Below, in pieces: positions 43,027 to 51,172 of a stretch of DNA of 64,000 nt (positions are counted from its first letter, which is position 1; each line of letters begins with the position of its first letter). This stretch comes from Sinorhizobium americanum. Its GTDB lineage: Bacteria > Pseudomonadota > Alphaproteobacteria > Rhizobiales > Rhizobiaceae. The position numbers were made by a program, and so were the translations under genes. Location of the stretch: positions 364,322-428,321 of the forward strand of contig NZ_LNQC01000049.1 in NCBI RefSeq assembly GCF_001651855.1. The letters are read 5' to 3'. The notes beneath the pieces were generated by a model. It had not been told where the DNA came from and did not search any database. It was given only the letters and a program-made list of their open reading frames with translations.

Positions 43027-44040
43027 ATGCGTAAGACTTTGATGGCCTTGATGACCGGCCTGATGCTGGCATCCGTCGCGCCGCTCTCGGCCAGCGCCGA
43101 AATCCGCGAGCAGACGATCCGCTTCGCCAGCGCCGGCGCCGAAGGCTCGCCGCTCGTCATCGGCCAGCGCAAGTTCGCCGATATCGTCAAGGAAAAGAGC
43201 GGCGGCAAGATCGACGTCAAGGTTTTCCCGGCCGGCATGCTCGGCGGCGACCTGCAGTCGGTGACGGCGCTGCAGGGCGGGCTCCTGCAGATGTCGGTGA
43301 TGAATGCCGGGCTGATGGCAAGCCTTGCGCCCGACTTCGCCATTCTCGACCTGCCCTTCCTGTTCGAATCGACCAAGGAAGCCGACGCGGTGATGGACGG
43401 CGACGTCGGCAAGACCTTCGCCAAGGAACTCGACGACAAGAACCTCGTCGTGCTCGCCTATTGGGAGCTTGGCTTCCGTAATCTCACCAACAGCCGCCGC
43501 CCCGTCGAGAAGGTCGACGACATCGAGGGCCTGAAGATCCGCGTCGTGCAGTCGCCGATCTACCTGGAAATGTTCCAGGCGCTCGGCGCCAATGCGGTGC
43601 CGATGCCGTTCCCGGAGGTCTATACGGCGCTCGAGACCGGTACCGTCGACGGCCAGGAAAACCCGGCGCCAAGCATTCTGACGGCCAAGCTCAACGAGGT
43701 GCAGAAGTACATCACGCTGACGCGCCACACCTATAATCCGATGGTGCTGCTGTTCTCGAAGCCGCTGTGGGAGAAGCTCGACCAGGAGGAGAAGGATCTG
43801 TTGCAGGCTGCAGCCACCGAGGCGGCTGCCTTCCAGCGCCAGCTCTCCCGCGATGCCGACCAGAAGGCGGTCGACGCGCTTGCCGCCTCCGGCATGACGG
43901 TCACCAAGCTGCCGCCCGAGGAAATCGCCCGCTTCCGCGAGAAGACCAAGCCGGTTGCCGAAAAATTCGCGGCTTCCGCCAATCCGGACCTCGTCAAGGC
44001 GCTGAACGAAACGATCGAGCGGGTGCGCGCCGCCAACTGA
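43027..44040 (+). CDS. TRAP transporter substrate-binding protein (DctP family)
   Basis: 337 aa. Signal peptide cleaved after SASA, then a DctP fold with the conserved LKIRVVQSPIYLEMFQALGA region (Arg that binds the carboxylate), PFPEVYTALETGTVDGQENP and HTYNPMVLLFS. RBS AAGGAGG. The ligand is a carboxylic acid; the nearby aldolase and hydratase suggest a sugar acid or aromatic-derived keto acid. Confidence 0.94.
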   Translation: MRKTLMALMTGLMLASVAPLSASAEIREQTIRFASAGAEGSPLVIGQRKFADIVKEKSGGKIDVKVFPAGMLGGDLQSVTALQGGLLQMSVMNAGLMASLAPDFAILDLPFLFESTKEADAVMDGDVGKTFAKELDDKNLVVLAYWELGFRNLTNSRRPVEKVDDIEGLKIRVVQSPIYLEMFQALGANAVPMPFPEVYTALETGTVDGQENPAPSILTAKLNEVQKYITLTRHTYNPMVLLFSKPLWEKLDQEEKDLLQAAATEAAAFQRQLSRDADQKAVDALAASGMTVTKLPPEEIARFREKTKPVAEKFAASANPDLVKALNETIERVRAAN

Positions 44041-44053
44041 AATCTGTGATCGT

Positions 44054-44077
44054 ATGGGGCGTGACGGCGCGCCCCAT
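44054..44077 (+). terminator. Hairpin between DctP and aldolase genes
   Basis: 8-bp perfect stem ATGGGGCG / CGCCCCAT with an 8-base loop, 14 bases after the dctP stop. There is no T tract. It may protect the binding-protein message or reduce read-through into the aldolase gene. Confidence 0.45.
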
Positions 44078-44109
44078 GCTTCCCCCGTCAAATTCGAGGC
44101 TGACTGTCC

Positions 44110-44937
44110 ATGTACACACCCAACCGTCTGAAAGCCCACCTTGCCGCCGGTCACGTCGCGTTCGGATGCTGGGTCGGCGGCGGCGCGCCGACCAATGCGG
44201 AAATCCTCGGCCACGCCGGCTTCGATTTCCTTCTCGTCGACCATGAGCATGGCGTCGGCGAGACCAGCGAGATCATCGACACGCTGCGCGCCATCGAGAC
44301 GACGCCCTCCCCGGCGCTGGTCAGGGTCCCCTGGAACGATCATGTCTTTTTGAAGCGGGTGCTCGACGCCGGCGTGCAGTCGGTGATGATCCCCTCGGTC
44401 GACACGGCGGAAGCGGCTCTGGCGGCGGTCCGCGCTTGCCGCTACCCGCCGCAAGGCATCCGCGGCTATGCGGCCGGCGTGGTGCGCGCCTCGACCTTCG
44501 GGCTCGAGCCCGGCTATATCCACAAGGCCAATGAAAACATGCTGATCGCCGTGCAGATCGAGTCGCACGTCGCCGTCGACAATGCCGAGGCGATCGCGGC
44601 GACCGAAGGTGCCGACATCATTTTCATCGGCGTCAACGATCTCGCCGGCTCGATCGGCCGGCTCGAGCAGACCGGCCATCCGGAGGTGCGCCAACTGGTT
44701 CAACGCGCCGAGAGGGCGATCCTCGCCTCAGGCAAGATCATGGGCACGGTGCCGAACGCCGGTGCCTCCGTCGGCGAACTGATCGACCGCGGCTATCGCA
44801 TCATCGCCGGGCCTCACGACGTGGCGCTGTTGCGCGATGCCGGTCTGGCGGCGGTTGCCGAGTACCGGGCGTTGCGGCAGGCGGAGAAGGGCGGCCCACA
44901 GGCGGTCGCATCCTCGCACTTGCAGAAATCTTACTGA
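44110..44937 (+). CDS. HpcH/HpaI-family class II aldolase
   Basis: 275 aa. Motifs of metal-dependent 2-keto-3-deoxy acid / 4-hydroxy-2-oxoheptanedioate aldolases: FLLVDHEHGVGE (catalytic His), ALVRVPWND, GVQSVMIPSVDTAEAA, PPQGIRGY, VQIES (metal-binding Glu) and FIGVNDLAGSIG (metal-binding Asp). It cleaves a 2-keto acid to pyruvate plus an aldehyde. It is in the LacI-controlled operon; its last bases overlap the convergent glycosyltransferase gene by 7. Confidence 0.92.
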   Translation: MYTPNRLKAHLAAGHVAFGCWVGGGAPTNAEILGHAGFDFLLVDHEHGVGETSEIIDTLRAIETTPSPALVRVPWNDHVFLKRVLDAGVQSVMIPSVDTAEAALAAVRACRYPPQGIRGYAAGVVRASTFGLEPGYIHKANENMLIAVQIESHVAVDNAEAIAATEGADIIFIGVNDLAGSIGRLEQTGHPEVRQLVQRAERAILASGKIMGTVPNAGASVGELIDRGYRIIAGPHDVALLRDAGLAAVAEYRALRQAEKGGPQAVASSHLQKSY

Positions 44938-46160
44938 CCGGGCCGCCCGCCGCGGGGCTCTTCCGTTCCAAGGGGCTGGGGGCCATCGAGGATCACCTGG
45001 ATGGCCCCTCGGCTCTTGCCGGCGTCGGCAAGCGGCAAAGCGCTCTCGACTGCGCTTCGCCACGGTTGATGGGCGACCTCGAGGCCGATTCGATCACCTG
45101 CCGCCGCGCGCACAATTCCCGTGTCACTCCGGACGCCGGGAAGATTTCGATAGATGTCCAGATAGTCGCGCGTCATCCGCTCCGTGGTGAAGCGGCGCTC
45201 GAAGGCTGCCCGGACTCTCCGCCGGTCTAGGCTCAGGACCTCGTTCATCCTTACGACGGCGTCCTCCACCCAGTCGACGAGAACCCCCGACAGGCCGTCT
45301 TCGATGACCTCCGGGGCGGAGCCGTAGCGGAAGCCGAGCACCGGCGTGCCGCAGGCCATGGCCTCGATCATCACCAGGCCAAAGGGTTCTGGCCAGTTGA
45401 TCGGAAAGAGAAGTGCGGCGGCATTGCCCAGGAACTCCGGCTTCTGGTGTTCGTCGATCTCGCCGATGAACTCGACATTGGCATGGCTCGCCACCATCGG
45501 CTCGACTACGCGTTCCCAGTAGGCGCGATCCGCCTTGTCGACCTTTGCCGCGATTTTCAGCGGCATGCCGGCCCGCGTGGCGATCTCGATGGCCCTCTCG
45601 GGGCCCTTCTCGGGTGAAATCCTGCCCAGAAAGGCCAGATAGTTGCCGGCCGGCCTTTCGGTAAACGGCAATACCGCAGCGTCCAGGCCATGATAGACGG
45701 TACCCCTCCAGTTCACCGGCGGGATGGGCCGGCGTTGGTCGTCGGATATTGAGACGAGGGGAATATCGGTAAACAGCCGATAGAAGGGCTGGAGATCGGA
45801 TAAATCCAGACGCGTGTGCAGTGTCGTCACGGTCCGGTCGGCGAAATCCCTGACCAGGGGAAAATGCAGCAAATCGATATGGAAATGCAGGACGTCGAAC
45901 TCCTGCGCGCGGCGGCGCACCTCCTCGAGCATGACGACGTGATGGGGAAGGAAGTCGGTCACGTCCGGATTGAGCCTGAGGGCGACCTCCGAGCAGGGCA
46001 CCAGCTCGGCGGAAGTGAGCGAGTCGCCGCTCGCAAAGAGCGTGACGTCATGGCCGAGCCTGACGAGTTCTTCGGTAAGGCAATGAACAATCCGCTCCGT
46101 TCCGCCGTAAAGCTTCGGCGGAACACGTTCTGCAAGCGGGGCGATCTGGGCAATTCTCAT
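44931..46160 (-). CDS. Glycosyltransferase family 4 (GT-B)
   Basis: 409 aa, soluble. N-terminal IAQIAPLAERVPPKLYGGTERIV is the nucleotide-sugar GT-B start; the C-terminal domain has GRISPEKGPERAIEIA, the EPFGLVMIEAMACGTPVLGF motif (E-x7-E) and GSAPEVIEDGLSG. It likely transfers a sugar to a small molecule or glycan. ATG preceded by GGAG; a longer in-frame reading upstream is non-genic. It is divergent from the epimerase fusion and may share stress control: a weaker EcfG-like promoter (GGAAC, N16, AATT, 46240-46264) points toward it. Confidence 0.9.
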   Translation of the reverse strand: MRIAQIAPLAERVPPKLYGGTERIVHCLTEELVRLGHDVTLFASGDSLTSAELVPCSEVALRLNPDVTDFLPHHVVMLEEVRRRAQEFDVLHFHIDLLHFPLVRDFADRTVTTLHTRLDLSDLQPFYRLFTDIPLVSISDDQRRPIPPVNWRGTVYHGLDAAVLPFTERPAGNYLAFLGRISPEKGPERAIEIATRAGMPLKIAAKVDKADRAYWERVVEPMVASHANVEFIGEIDEHQKPEFLGNAAALLFPINWPEPFGLVMIEAMACGTPVLGFRYGSAPEVIEDGLSGVLVDWVEDAVVRMNEVLSLDRRRVRAAFERRFTTERMTRDYLDIYRNLPGVRSDTGIVRAAAGDRIGLEVAHQPWRSAVESALPLADAGKSRGAIQVILDGPQPLGTEEPRGGRPGQ

Positions 46161-46475
46161 TACTGAACTCCTGTAAAGGAGCGAAGGCGGGGGGCGGGGG
46201 CGTTCGCTCGAAAAGGGCAAGGACAATCTCTCCTGCAACAATTGCCGAAAGCGGCTCTTGTTCCCGAAGGGCAGAGGCTGGCTGCCTGCGGCTGCAGAAG
46301 CCGCTGTCATCTCGCAAATGGGTTGTGCCGAGCGCCAACGAACTGCGTGTGGCCGCGGACGATCCTCAATCGGTTTCTGGCTTGCGGCGGCGCCCCGAGC
46401 GTCCCGGACGATGTGGATCGGAACCTTCCCATCAAAGCGGCGTTTGCAACGCAACTCCCGCGAGGGTTTCAAGAA
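46161..46475. promoter_or_regulatory. Divergent promoter region, glycosyltransferase / epimerase fusion
   Basis: 315 bases without a gene. On the plus strand it contains the EcfG-type promoter at 46420-46444. On the minus strand GGAAC-N16-AATT (46240-46264) is a weaker match toward the glycosyltransferase. Confidence 0.6.
46420..46444 (+). promoter_or_regulatory. EcfG/RpoE2-type promoter for epimerase fusion
   Basis: GGAAC, a 16-base spacer, then CGTT: the consensus for the alphaproteobacterial general stress sigma factor (GGAAC-N16/17-CGTT, recalled from the literature on RpoE2/EcfG). It ends 31 bases before the ATG. Confidence 0.8.
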
Positions 46476-49019
46476 ATGCCGAACGAGACAGATCGACCGA
46501 CGGTCCTCATCACCGGCTCGAGTGGTTTTCTCGGACAGGCGATCGCGCGCGGCCTTCAGGACCGCTACCGCGTCATCGGCCTGGACGTGGCTGCGCCGAA
46601 AGGCGCGTCGAACCGCCTCGAGACGATCGAGATCGACCTGACCTCCGAAGACAGCGTCAAGAAGGCCGTGGAGGAGGTGCGCAAGCGGAGCGGCGGTCGC
46701 GTCGCCTCGGTGATCCACCTCGCCGCCTATTACGACACGACCGGTGAGGACGACCCGAAATATGATGCGGTCAATGTTCAGGGGACGCGCCGGCTGCTTG
46801 CGGCGCTGAAGACACTCGAGACCGAGCAGTTCATCTTTTCCAGCACCCTGCTGGTGCACGCGCCGAGCTCGGAAAAGGGCGCAAGGATCGACGAGGATGC
46901 ACCGCTCGAGCCTTCCTGGGCCTATCCGCAGTCGAAGGCGGAGACGGAAGCGGTGATTGCCGACGAGCGCGGGCAGATCAAGACGGTGATCCTCAGGCTC
47001 GCCGGGGTCTACGACGAGGATTGCCGGGCCGCCTTCATCGCCCAGCAGATTGCCCGCATCTTCGAGCGGCTGCCGACCGCCTATTTGTTCACCGGCGATC
47101 TCGAAGCGGGGCAGCCGTATCTGCACAAGGACGACCTGGTCGAAGCCTTCGTGCGCACAGTCAACCGGCGCGCCGAATTGCCGGCGGAAAGCGTGATGCT
47201 GATCGGCGAGGAGGAAACGCTTTCCTATGGGGAGCTGCAGAAGCGCATCGGTCGGCTTCTGCACGGGGAGGACTGGCGCACCTTCGTGCTCCCCAAGGGG
47301 CTCGCCAAGACGGGGTCATGGATGCAGACGGAGGTTCTCGACCAGGAGAGCGACATCAGGCCGTGGATGATCGAGAATTCCGACGATCATTTCGAGATCG
47401 ACATATCCCGCGCGCGCAGCCTGATCGGCTGGGAGCCGAGACACCGCCTCTCCCGCACGCTGCCGGAGATGATCCGGCGGCTCAAAGAGGATCCGACCGA
47501 CTGGTACGAGAAGAACAAGCTCGAGCCCTCCACCGTCGCAGCTTCGCAGCCGGAGATCGAGCAGGCAAAACGAAGGCTCGATAAGCCGCTGGAACGCAGC
47601 CACCCGCAAGTGGAGGCCGCCGTCGAACGCCAACGGCTCCTCACCCTTTGGGCGCCGATGGCGAATGTCGCGCTGGGGCTGTGGCTCGTCGCCTCGCCGA
47701 TGACGCTCGGCCTTTTCGATCCGGTGACCGTCCCGCCACCGCCCGCCCTCGGGCACGAGATCGCAGCCGCCGATATCCGCAATGCGCGGCTTGGCACCAG
47801 CGAGGTCCTGTCGGGACTGCTCGTCGTCTTCTTTGCGCTTCTCGGCATGTATCGCCGCTGGTCCTGGACACAGTGGATCACTGCCGCACTTGGCGTCTGG
47901 ATCATGCTGGCGCCGCTCGTCTTCTGGACGACCAGCGCTGCCGCCTATGCCATCGACACGCTGGTCGGGCTGCTGATCCCGGTCTTTGCCGTGATGATCC
48001 CGCCGACGCCCGGCATCAGCAGCCGGGCGCTGGCGGCGGATGACGACCGGCCGCTTGGCTGGAGCTATTCGCCTTCCGCCTTCACGCAGCGCATTCCCAT
48101 CGTCGCGCTCGCCTTCGTCGGCCTGTTCGTCTCACGCTATCTCGCAGCCTATCAGATGGGGCATGTCGATGGCCTCTGGGACCCGTTCTTCGGTCCGGGC
48201 GGAGCTCCCGTCCGCAACGGCAGCGAAGCGGTGGTGACGTCCTGGGTCTCGAAGGGCTTTCCGATCGCCGATGCCGGCTTCGGCGCTTTTGCCTATGGGC
48301 TCGACATCCTCGCCGGCGCAATCGGCGACCGGCGTCGCTGGCGCACCATGCCATGGATGGTGCTGCTCTTCGGCCTGCTGATCATCCCGCTCGGCGTGGT
48401 CAGCGTCTCCTTCATCATCATCCAGCCGCCGCTGATCGGCGCGCTCTGCACGCTCTGCATCGTCCAGGCGGCCGTCACCGTCGTGCTGATCCCCTATTCG
48501 ATCGACGAGGTGCTGGCCGCCGTGCAATATCTCTGGCGGGCGACAAAGGCGGGCGAGCCGTTCTGGCGCACCTTCTGGGTGGGCGGCCCGGCCTTGTCCG
48601 AAAACCAGTCGCCGGCGCCCGATCTCGACCGGCCGGCTTCCGAACTTCTGAAGGAGTTCATTACCGGCGGGGTGAACTTCCCGTGGACGCTGGTGGCAAG
48701 CGTGGGTCTCGGCGCGATGCTGATGACGACACCGCTGATCTTCGGCAGCTCTCCGCCGCTCTATTACAGCGATCATGTGGTCGGCTGTCTCGTCATCATG
48801 GTCGCCGTCACGGCAATGGCCGAGGTGGCGCGTCCGGTGCGCTTTCTCAATGTCGCGCTCGGCGCCTGGGTCGCCGCCTCACCGTTCCTGCTTTCCGGTG
48901 GCGGCACCGTTGCAAGTGTGGCGGATATCCTCGCCGGCCTCGGCCTGATCGCCCTCAGCCTGCCGCGCGGGACGCGCAGCGAGGAGCATTACGGCGGCTG
49001 GGATCGGGCGATTGTCTGA
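46476..49019 (+). CDS. Fusion protein: NAD-dependent epimerase + SPW repeats + VKOR-like domain
   Basis: 847 aa. Residues 1-330 are an extended short-chain epimerase/dehydratase (VLITGSSGFLG, and SSTLLVH with WAYPQSK giving the Tyr-x-x-x-Lys pair). From about 385 there are roughly 12 membrane segments: an SPW-type pair (LWAPMANVALGLWLVASP), a vitamin-K-epoxide-reductase-like four-helix domain with CTLC at about 657-662, and a second SPW-type pair near 790 (LGAWVAASPFL). The VKOR CxxC is present, but I do not see the partner loop cysteines. ATG chosen from the Rossmann start; a longer upstream reading has no site. Probably a stress-induced membrane enzyme; substrate unknown. Confidence 0.88.
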   Translation: MPNETDRPTVLITGSSGFLGQAIARGLQDRYRVIGLDVAAPKGASNRLETIEIDLTSEDSVKKAVEEVRKRSGGRVASVIHLAAYYDTTGEDDPKYDAVNVQGTRRLLAALKTLETEQFIFSSTLLVHAPSSEKGARIDEDAPLEPSWAYPQSKAETEAVIADERGQIKTVILRLAGVYDEDCRAAFIAQQIARIFERLPTAYLFTGDLEAGQPYLHKDDLVEAFVRTVNRRAELPAESVMLIGEEETLSYGELQKRIGRLLHGEDWRTFVLPKGLAKTGSWMQTEVLDQESDIRPWMIENSDDHFEIDISRARSLIGWEPRHRLSRTLPEMIRRLKEDPTDWYEKNKLEPSTVAASQPEIEQAKRRLDKPLERSHPQVEAAVERQRLLTLWAPMANVALGLWLVASPMTLGLFDPVTVPPPPALGHEIAAADIRNARLGTSEVLSGLLVVFFALLGMYRRWSWTQWITAALGVWIMLAPLVFWTTSAAAYAIDTLVGLLIPVFAVMIPPTPGISSRALAADDDRPLGWSYSPSAFTQRIPIVALAFVGLFVSRYLAAYQMGHVDGLWDPFFGPGGAPVRNGSEAVVTSWVSKGFPIADAGFGAFAYGLDILAGAIGDRRRWRTMPWMVLLFGLLIIPLGVVSVSFIIIQPPLIGALCTLCIVQAAVTVVLIPYSIDEVLAAVQYLWRATKAGEPFWRTFWVGGPALSENQSPAPDLDRPASELLKEFITGGVNFPWTLVASVGLGAMLMTTPLIFGSSPPLYYSDHVVGCLVIMVAVTAMAEVARPVRFLNVALGAWVAASPFLLSGGGTVASVADILAGLGLIALSLPRGTRSEEHYGGWDRAIV

Positions 49020-49079
49020 TTTGCCCGCCCCTGAGGCATCGCTGCCACGGGGCCAAGCTCAGGGCCGGTTTTGTCCCGC

Positions 49080-49970
49080 TCATGACACGTCCGTCAGCCC
49101 ATCGAGGCGACGCGTGCCGTACCAGCCGCCGAGCCAGGCGGCGGCGGCGCCGAGCAGCAGCGAGAAGAAGCCGAGAAATGCGCCGCTGGAGACGACGGTC
49201 GCGGCCGTATCCGCCGCATCGGCGGCCTTCCGTCGCGCATCCTCGACAGCCGAACGATAGGTCTGCTCGTACTCGTCGACGCGGGCGCGGGCCTGATCCG
49301 GCGGGATGTTCTGGGCCCGCGCAAGGGCTTGCGCTGCATGGTTGCGCGCCTCTTCCGCCTCTGACTCGTTGCCGGTGACGAGGGCGCGGATCGACGCCAC
49401 GGCAGCATCCCGCACAGCGGCGGGATCATCGCCGCCGATCGTCTCGCGGATCTGCCGCTCGACGTCGGCGAAAGGGTCGTTTGCGGTCGAAAGGGCAGGT
49501 GCCGCCGTTGTTGCGACCGTCGCAACGGTGCGCCCGGCGCCGCCAACCACCGAGGAGAGGCCGCTCAGCGCGCCCCCGAGCAGCGTGCCGACCGAGGTCG
49601 TCAGCAGATAAACGACGATCAGTGTGGTCACCGCCCAGCTCGTCAGCCCGTGATAGGCCCCCGTCGTCGTACCGGAACGCCCCGACAGGCGGCTGGCCGC
49701 ATAGCCGCCGGCGAAGGCGGAGACGATGCCCGATAAAGCGAACCAGATGGCGCTGGCGATCGAGAAGGTGCCGGGACCCGGGTTGTCACCGCTGCCAGGG
49801 TCGAAGGCCGCCGCTCCGAGGCCGACGCCGAGGAGATTGAGCAGGAACTGGGCTGCCAGCGCCAGGACGACGCCGGCGAAGATCGCCGCCCAATCGAGCT
49901 TCCTCGGCGCCATGGAGACCAAAGGCTCGGCAGGCGCTGTTGCGGGACTCGGATAGATCGGGTCGCTCAT
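49080..49970 (-). CDS. PhnA-like membrane protein, stress-associated
   Basis: 296 aa. Three or four membrane segments in the first 165 residues (DWAAIFAGVVLALAAQFLL; Gly/Ala-rich FAGGYAASRLSGR), a charged, helical, Glu/Ala/Arg-rich cytoplasmic or periplasmic part (about 165-255), and a last helix near 265-287. Such proteins are annotated as PhnA-like in rhizobia although they are not related to phosphonate metabolism. An EcfG-type promoter lies 44 bases upstream. Convergent with the epimerase fusion. Confidence 0.8.
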   Translation of the reverse strand: MSDPIYPSPATAPAEPLVSMAPRKLDWAAIFAGVVLALAAQFLLNLLGVGLGAAAFDPGSGDNPGPGTFSIASAIWFALSGIVSAFAGGYAASRLSGRSGTTTGAYHGLTSWAVTTLIVVYLLTTSVGTLLGGALSGLSSVVGGAGRTVATVATTAAPALSTANDPFADVERQIRETIGGDDPAAVRDAAVASIRALVTGNESEAEEARNHAAQALARAQNIPPDQARARVDEYEQTYRSAVEDARRKAADAADTAATVVSSGAFLGFFSLLLGAAAAWLGGWYGTRRLDGLTDVS

Positions 49971-50013
49971 GAAAAGCTCCCTTGGAATTCAGGATGTTAT
50001 CTTTCCAGCACTT

Positions 50014-50038
50014 AACCGAGGGAAACCGGATTCGTTCC
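50014..50038 (-). promoter_or_regulatory. EcfG/RpoE2-type promoter for PhnA-like gene
   Basis: On the minus strand: GGAAC, 16-base spacer, GGTT. It ends 44 bases before the ATG of the PhnA-like gene. Same architecture as the promoters at 46420 and 56267. Confidence 0.8.
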
Positions 50039-50067
50039 TTTCCTGTAACGGCGGTCGTGCGCGAGCC

Positions 50068-50268
50068 CTACCGGTTAGTGAGCCAGAGGACGACCGTCAG
50101 CAGGATGCTGACGATGAGGCCGGTGGTGATCGGGATATAGATGGAGACGTTTTCGCGCACGATCAGAATGTCGCCCGGCAGCCTGCCGAAGCCGATGCGC
50201 GTCAGCCAGGGCCAGAGAATACCGACGGCGACGATGATGAGGCCGATGATGATCAGGATACGGGACAT
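50068..50268 (-). CDS. DUF2905 small membrane protein
   Basis: 66 aa with two hydrophobic segments (ILIIIGLIIVAVGILWPWL and a C-terminal one) around the DUF2905 core GFGRLPGDILIVRENVSIYIP. Function unknown; common in diverse bacteria. GAGG lies nine bases before the chosen ATG; a longer reading with 14 more residues is unlikely. Confidence 0.9.
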   Translation of the reverse strand: MSRILIIIGLIIVAVGILWPWLTRIGFGRLPGDILIVRENVSIYIPITTGLIVSILLTVVLWLTNR

Positions 50269-50341
50269 CTGTCGCAGCCTCTTCCCGAAGGCGTGAACTC
50301 CGCCGATCATATAGCGCCGTCCGCCGGCGGCCTACATCGCC

Positions 50342-50422
50342 GCGCGTCTTTTCAGACGCGCAAAGGACGCTGTAACACTTTGAATATACGCATCTTCCCT
50401 TCCAAAAATCGATTCCGATTTT
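50342..50422. repeat. Rhizobial intergenic repeat with two hairpins
   Basis: Hairpin 1: GCGCGTCT-TTTC-AGACGCGC (50342-50361). Then the CGCTGTAACACTTTGAATAT motif (compare 26070-26100). Hairpin 2: AAAATCG-ATTC-CGATTTT (50405-50422). It looks like a mosaic intergenic element and may also terminate the binding-protein transcript. Confidence 0.6.
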
Positions 50423-50447
50423 CGGGCCGATGCGCTAGACCAGCGGC

Positions 50448-51170
50448 CTACTTCTGCTCTTCGCTTGCGAGGCCGTATTTCTCGAACAGGCGTGCCTGCG
50501 TGCCGTCGGCGATGACCTTGTCGAGGCCCTTCTGCATCCGGCCGATGAGCTCGTCCGGTATGGAAGGATTGCAGGCGATCGAGTAGATGTCCTCGGCAAG
50601 GACGACCGTCGATTCAATCGGCGCTCCGTCGCGCTTCAGCTTGTCGAAATATTTCTCCGAGATCGGCATCAGGTCGATGCGACCGGTGAGCAGCTTCTTG
50701 AGCGTCAGTTCCAGGTCGGTGGCGAGATCGATGCGCGGAAAACCGTTCTCCTCGAGAATCGTTTGGGTGAAGTCGTCGCGCTGGGTGCCGACCTTGAAAG
50801 CTTTCGCCTCGTCGAGCGTCTTCGGATCGACGGGCGAGCCCGCCTTGCGGATCAGCACCGTGCGGCTCTTCAGGAGAGGCTCGACCCATTTGAAGCGACC
50901 GTGGCGCTCCTGGTTGTGGACGGTGGTGAAAACGCAATGCATCTCCTGGCTCTCGGCCAGGAAGAGCGCCCGGGCCCAGGGCATCATCTCCATCGTGTAT
51001 TTTAGACCTGCATCGTCCATGAGAAGCCGGACCTGCTCGACTGAAGCGCCCTTGTAGACTTCGCTTTCGCGAAAATTGAAGGGCGGGTAGGATTCGGTCA
51101 CGAATTTCACCTCCGCGGCTTGGGTGGCGAGCGGAAAGAGAAGTGTCATCAGGAGGAAGAGCTGTTTCAT
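50448..51170 (-). CDS. Periplasmic solute-binding protein (amino-acid-type, SBP_bac_3)
   Basis: 240 aa. Signal peptide ending ATQA, then FVTESYPPFNF, an opening typical of family-3 binding proteins, and YTMEMMPWARALFLAESQE, GRIDLMPISE and IACNPSIPDELI. It begins only 3 bases after the stop of the GGDEF-EAL gene and no permease or ATPase is nearby. This suggests a sensory role, binding a ligand for the partner protein, rather than transport. Confidence 0.85.
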   Translation of the reverse strand: MKQLFLLMTLLFPLATQAAEVKFVTESYPPFNFRESEVYKGASVEQVRLLMDDAGLKYTMEMMPWARALFLAESQEMHCVFTTVHNQERHGRFKWVEPLLKSRTVLIRKAGSPVDPKTLDEAKAFKVGTQRDDFTQTILEENGFPRIDLATDLELTLKKLLTGRIDLMPISEKYFDKLKRDGAPIESTVVLAEDIYSIACNPSIPDELIGRMQKGLDKVIADGTQARLFEKYGLASEEQK

Positions 51171-51172
51171 CG

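Noticed and set aside
46161..47264. Long in-frame upstream extension of the glycosyltransferase
   Set aside because: The extension is antisense to the epimerase and lacks motifs; the ATG at 46160 has a GGAG site and starts the GT-B fold exactly.
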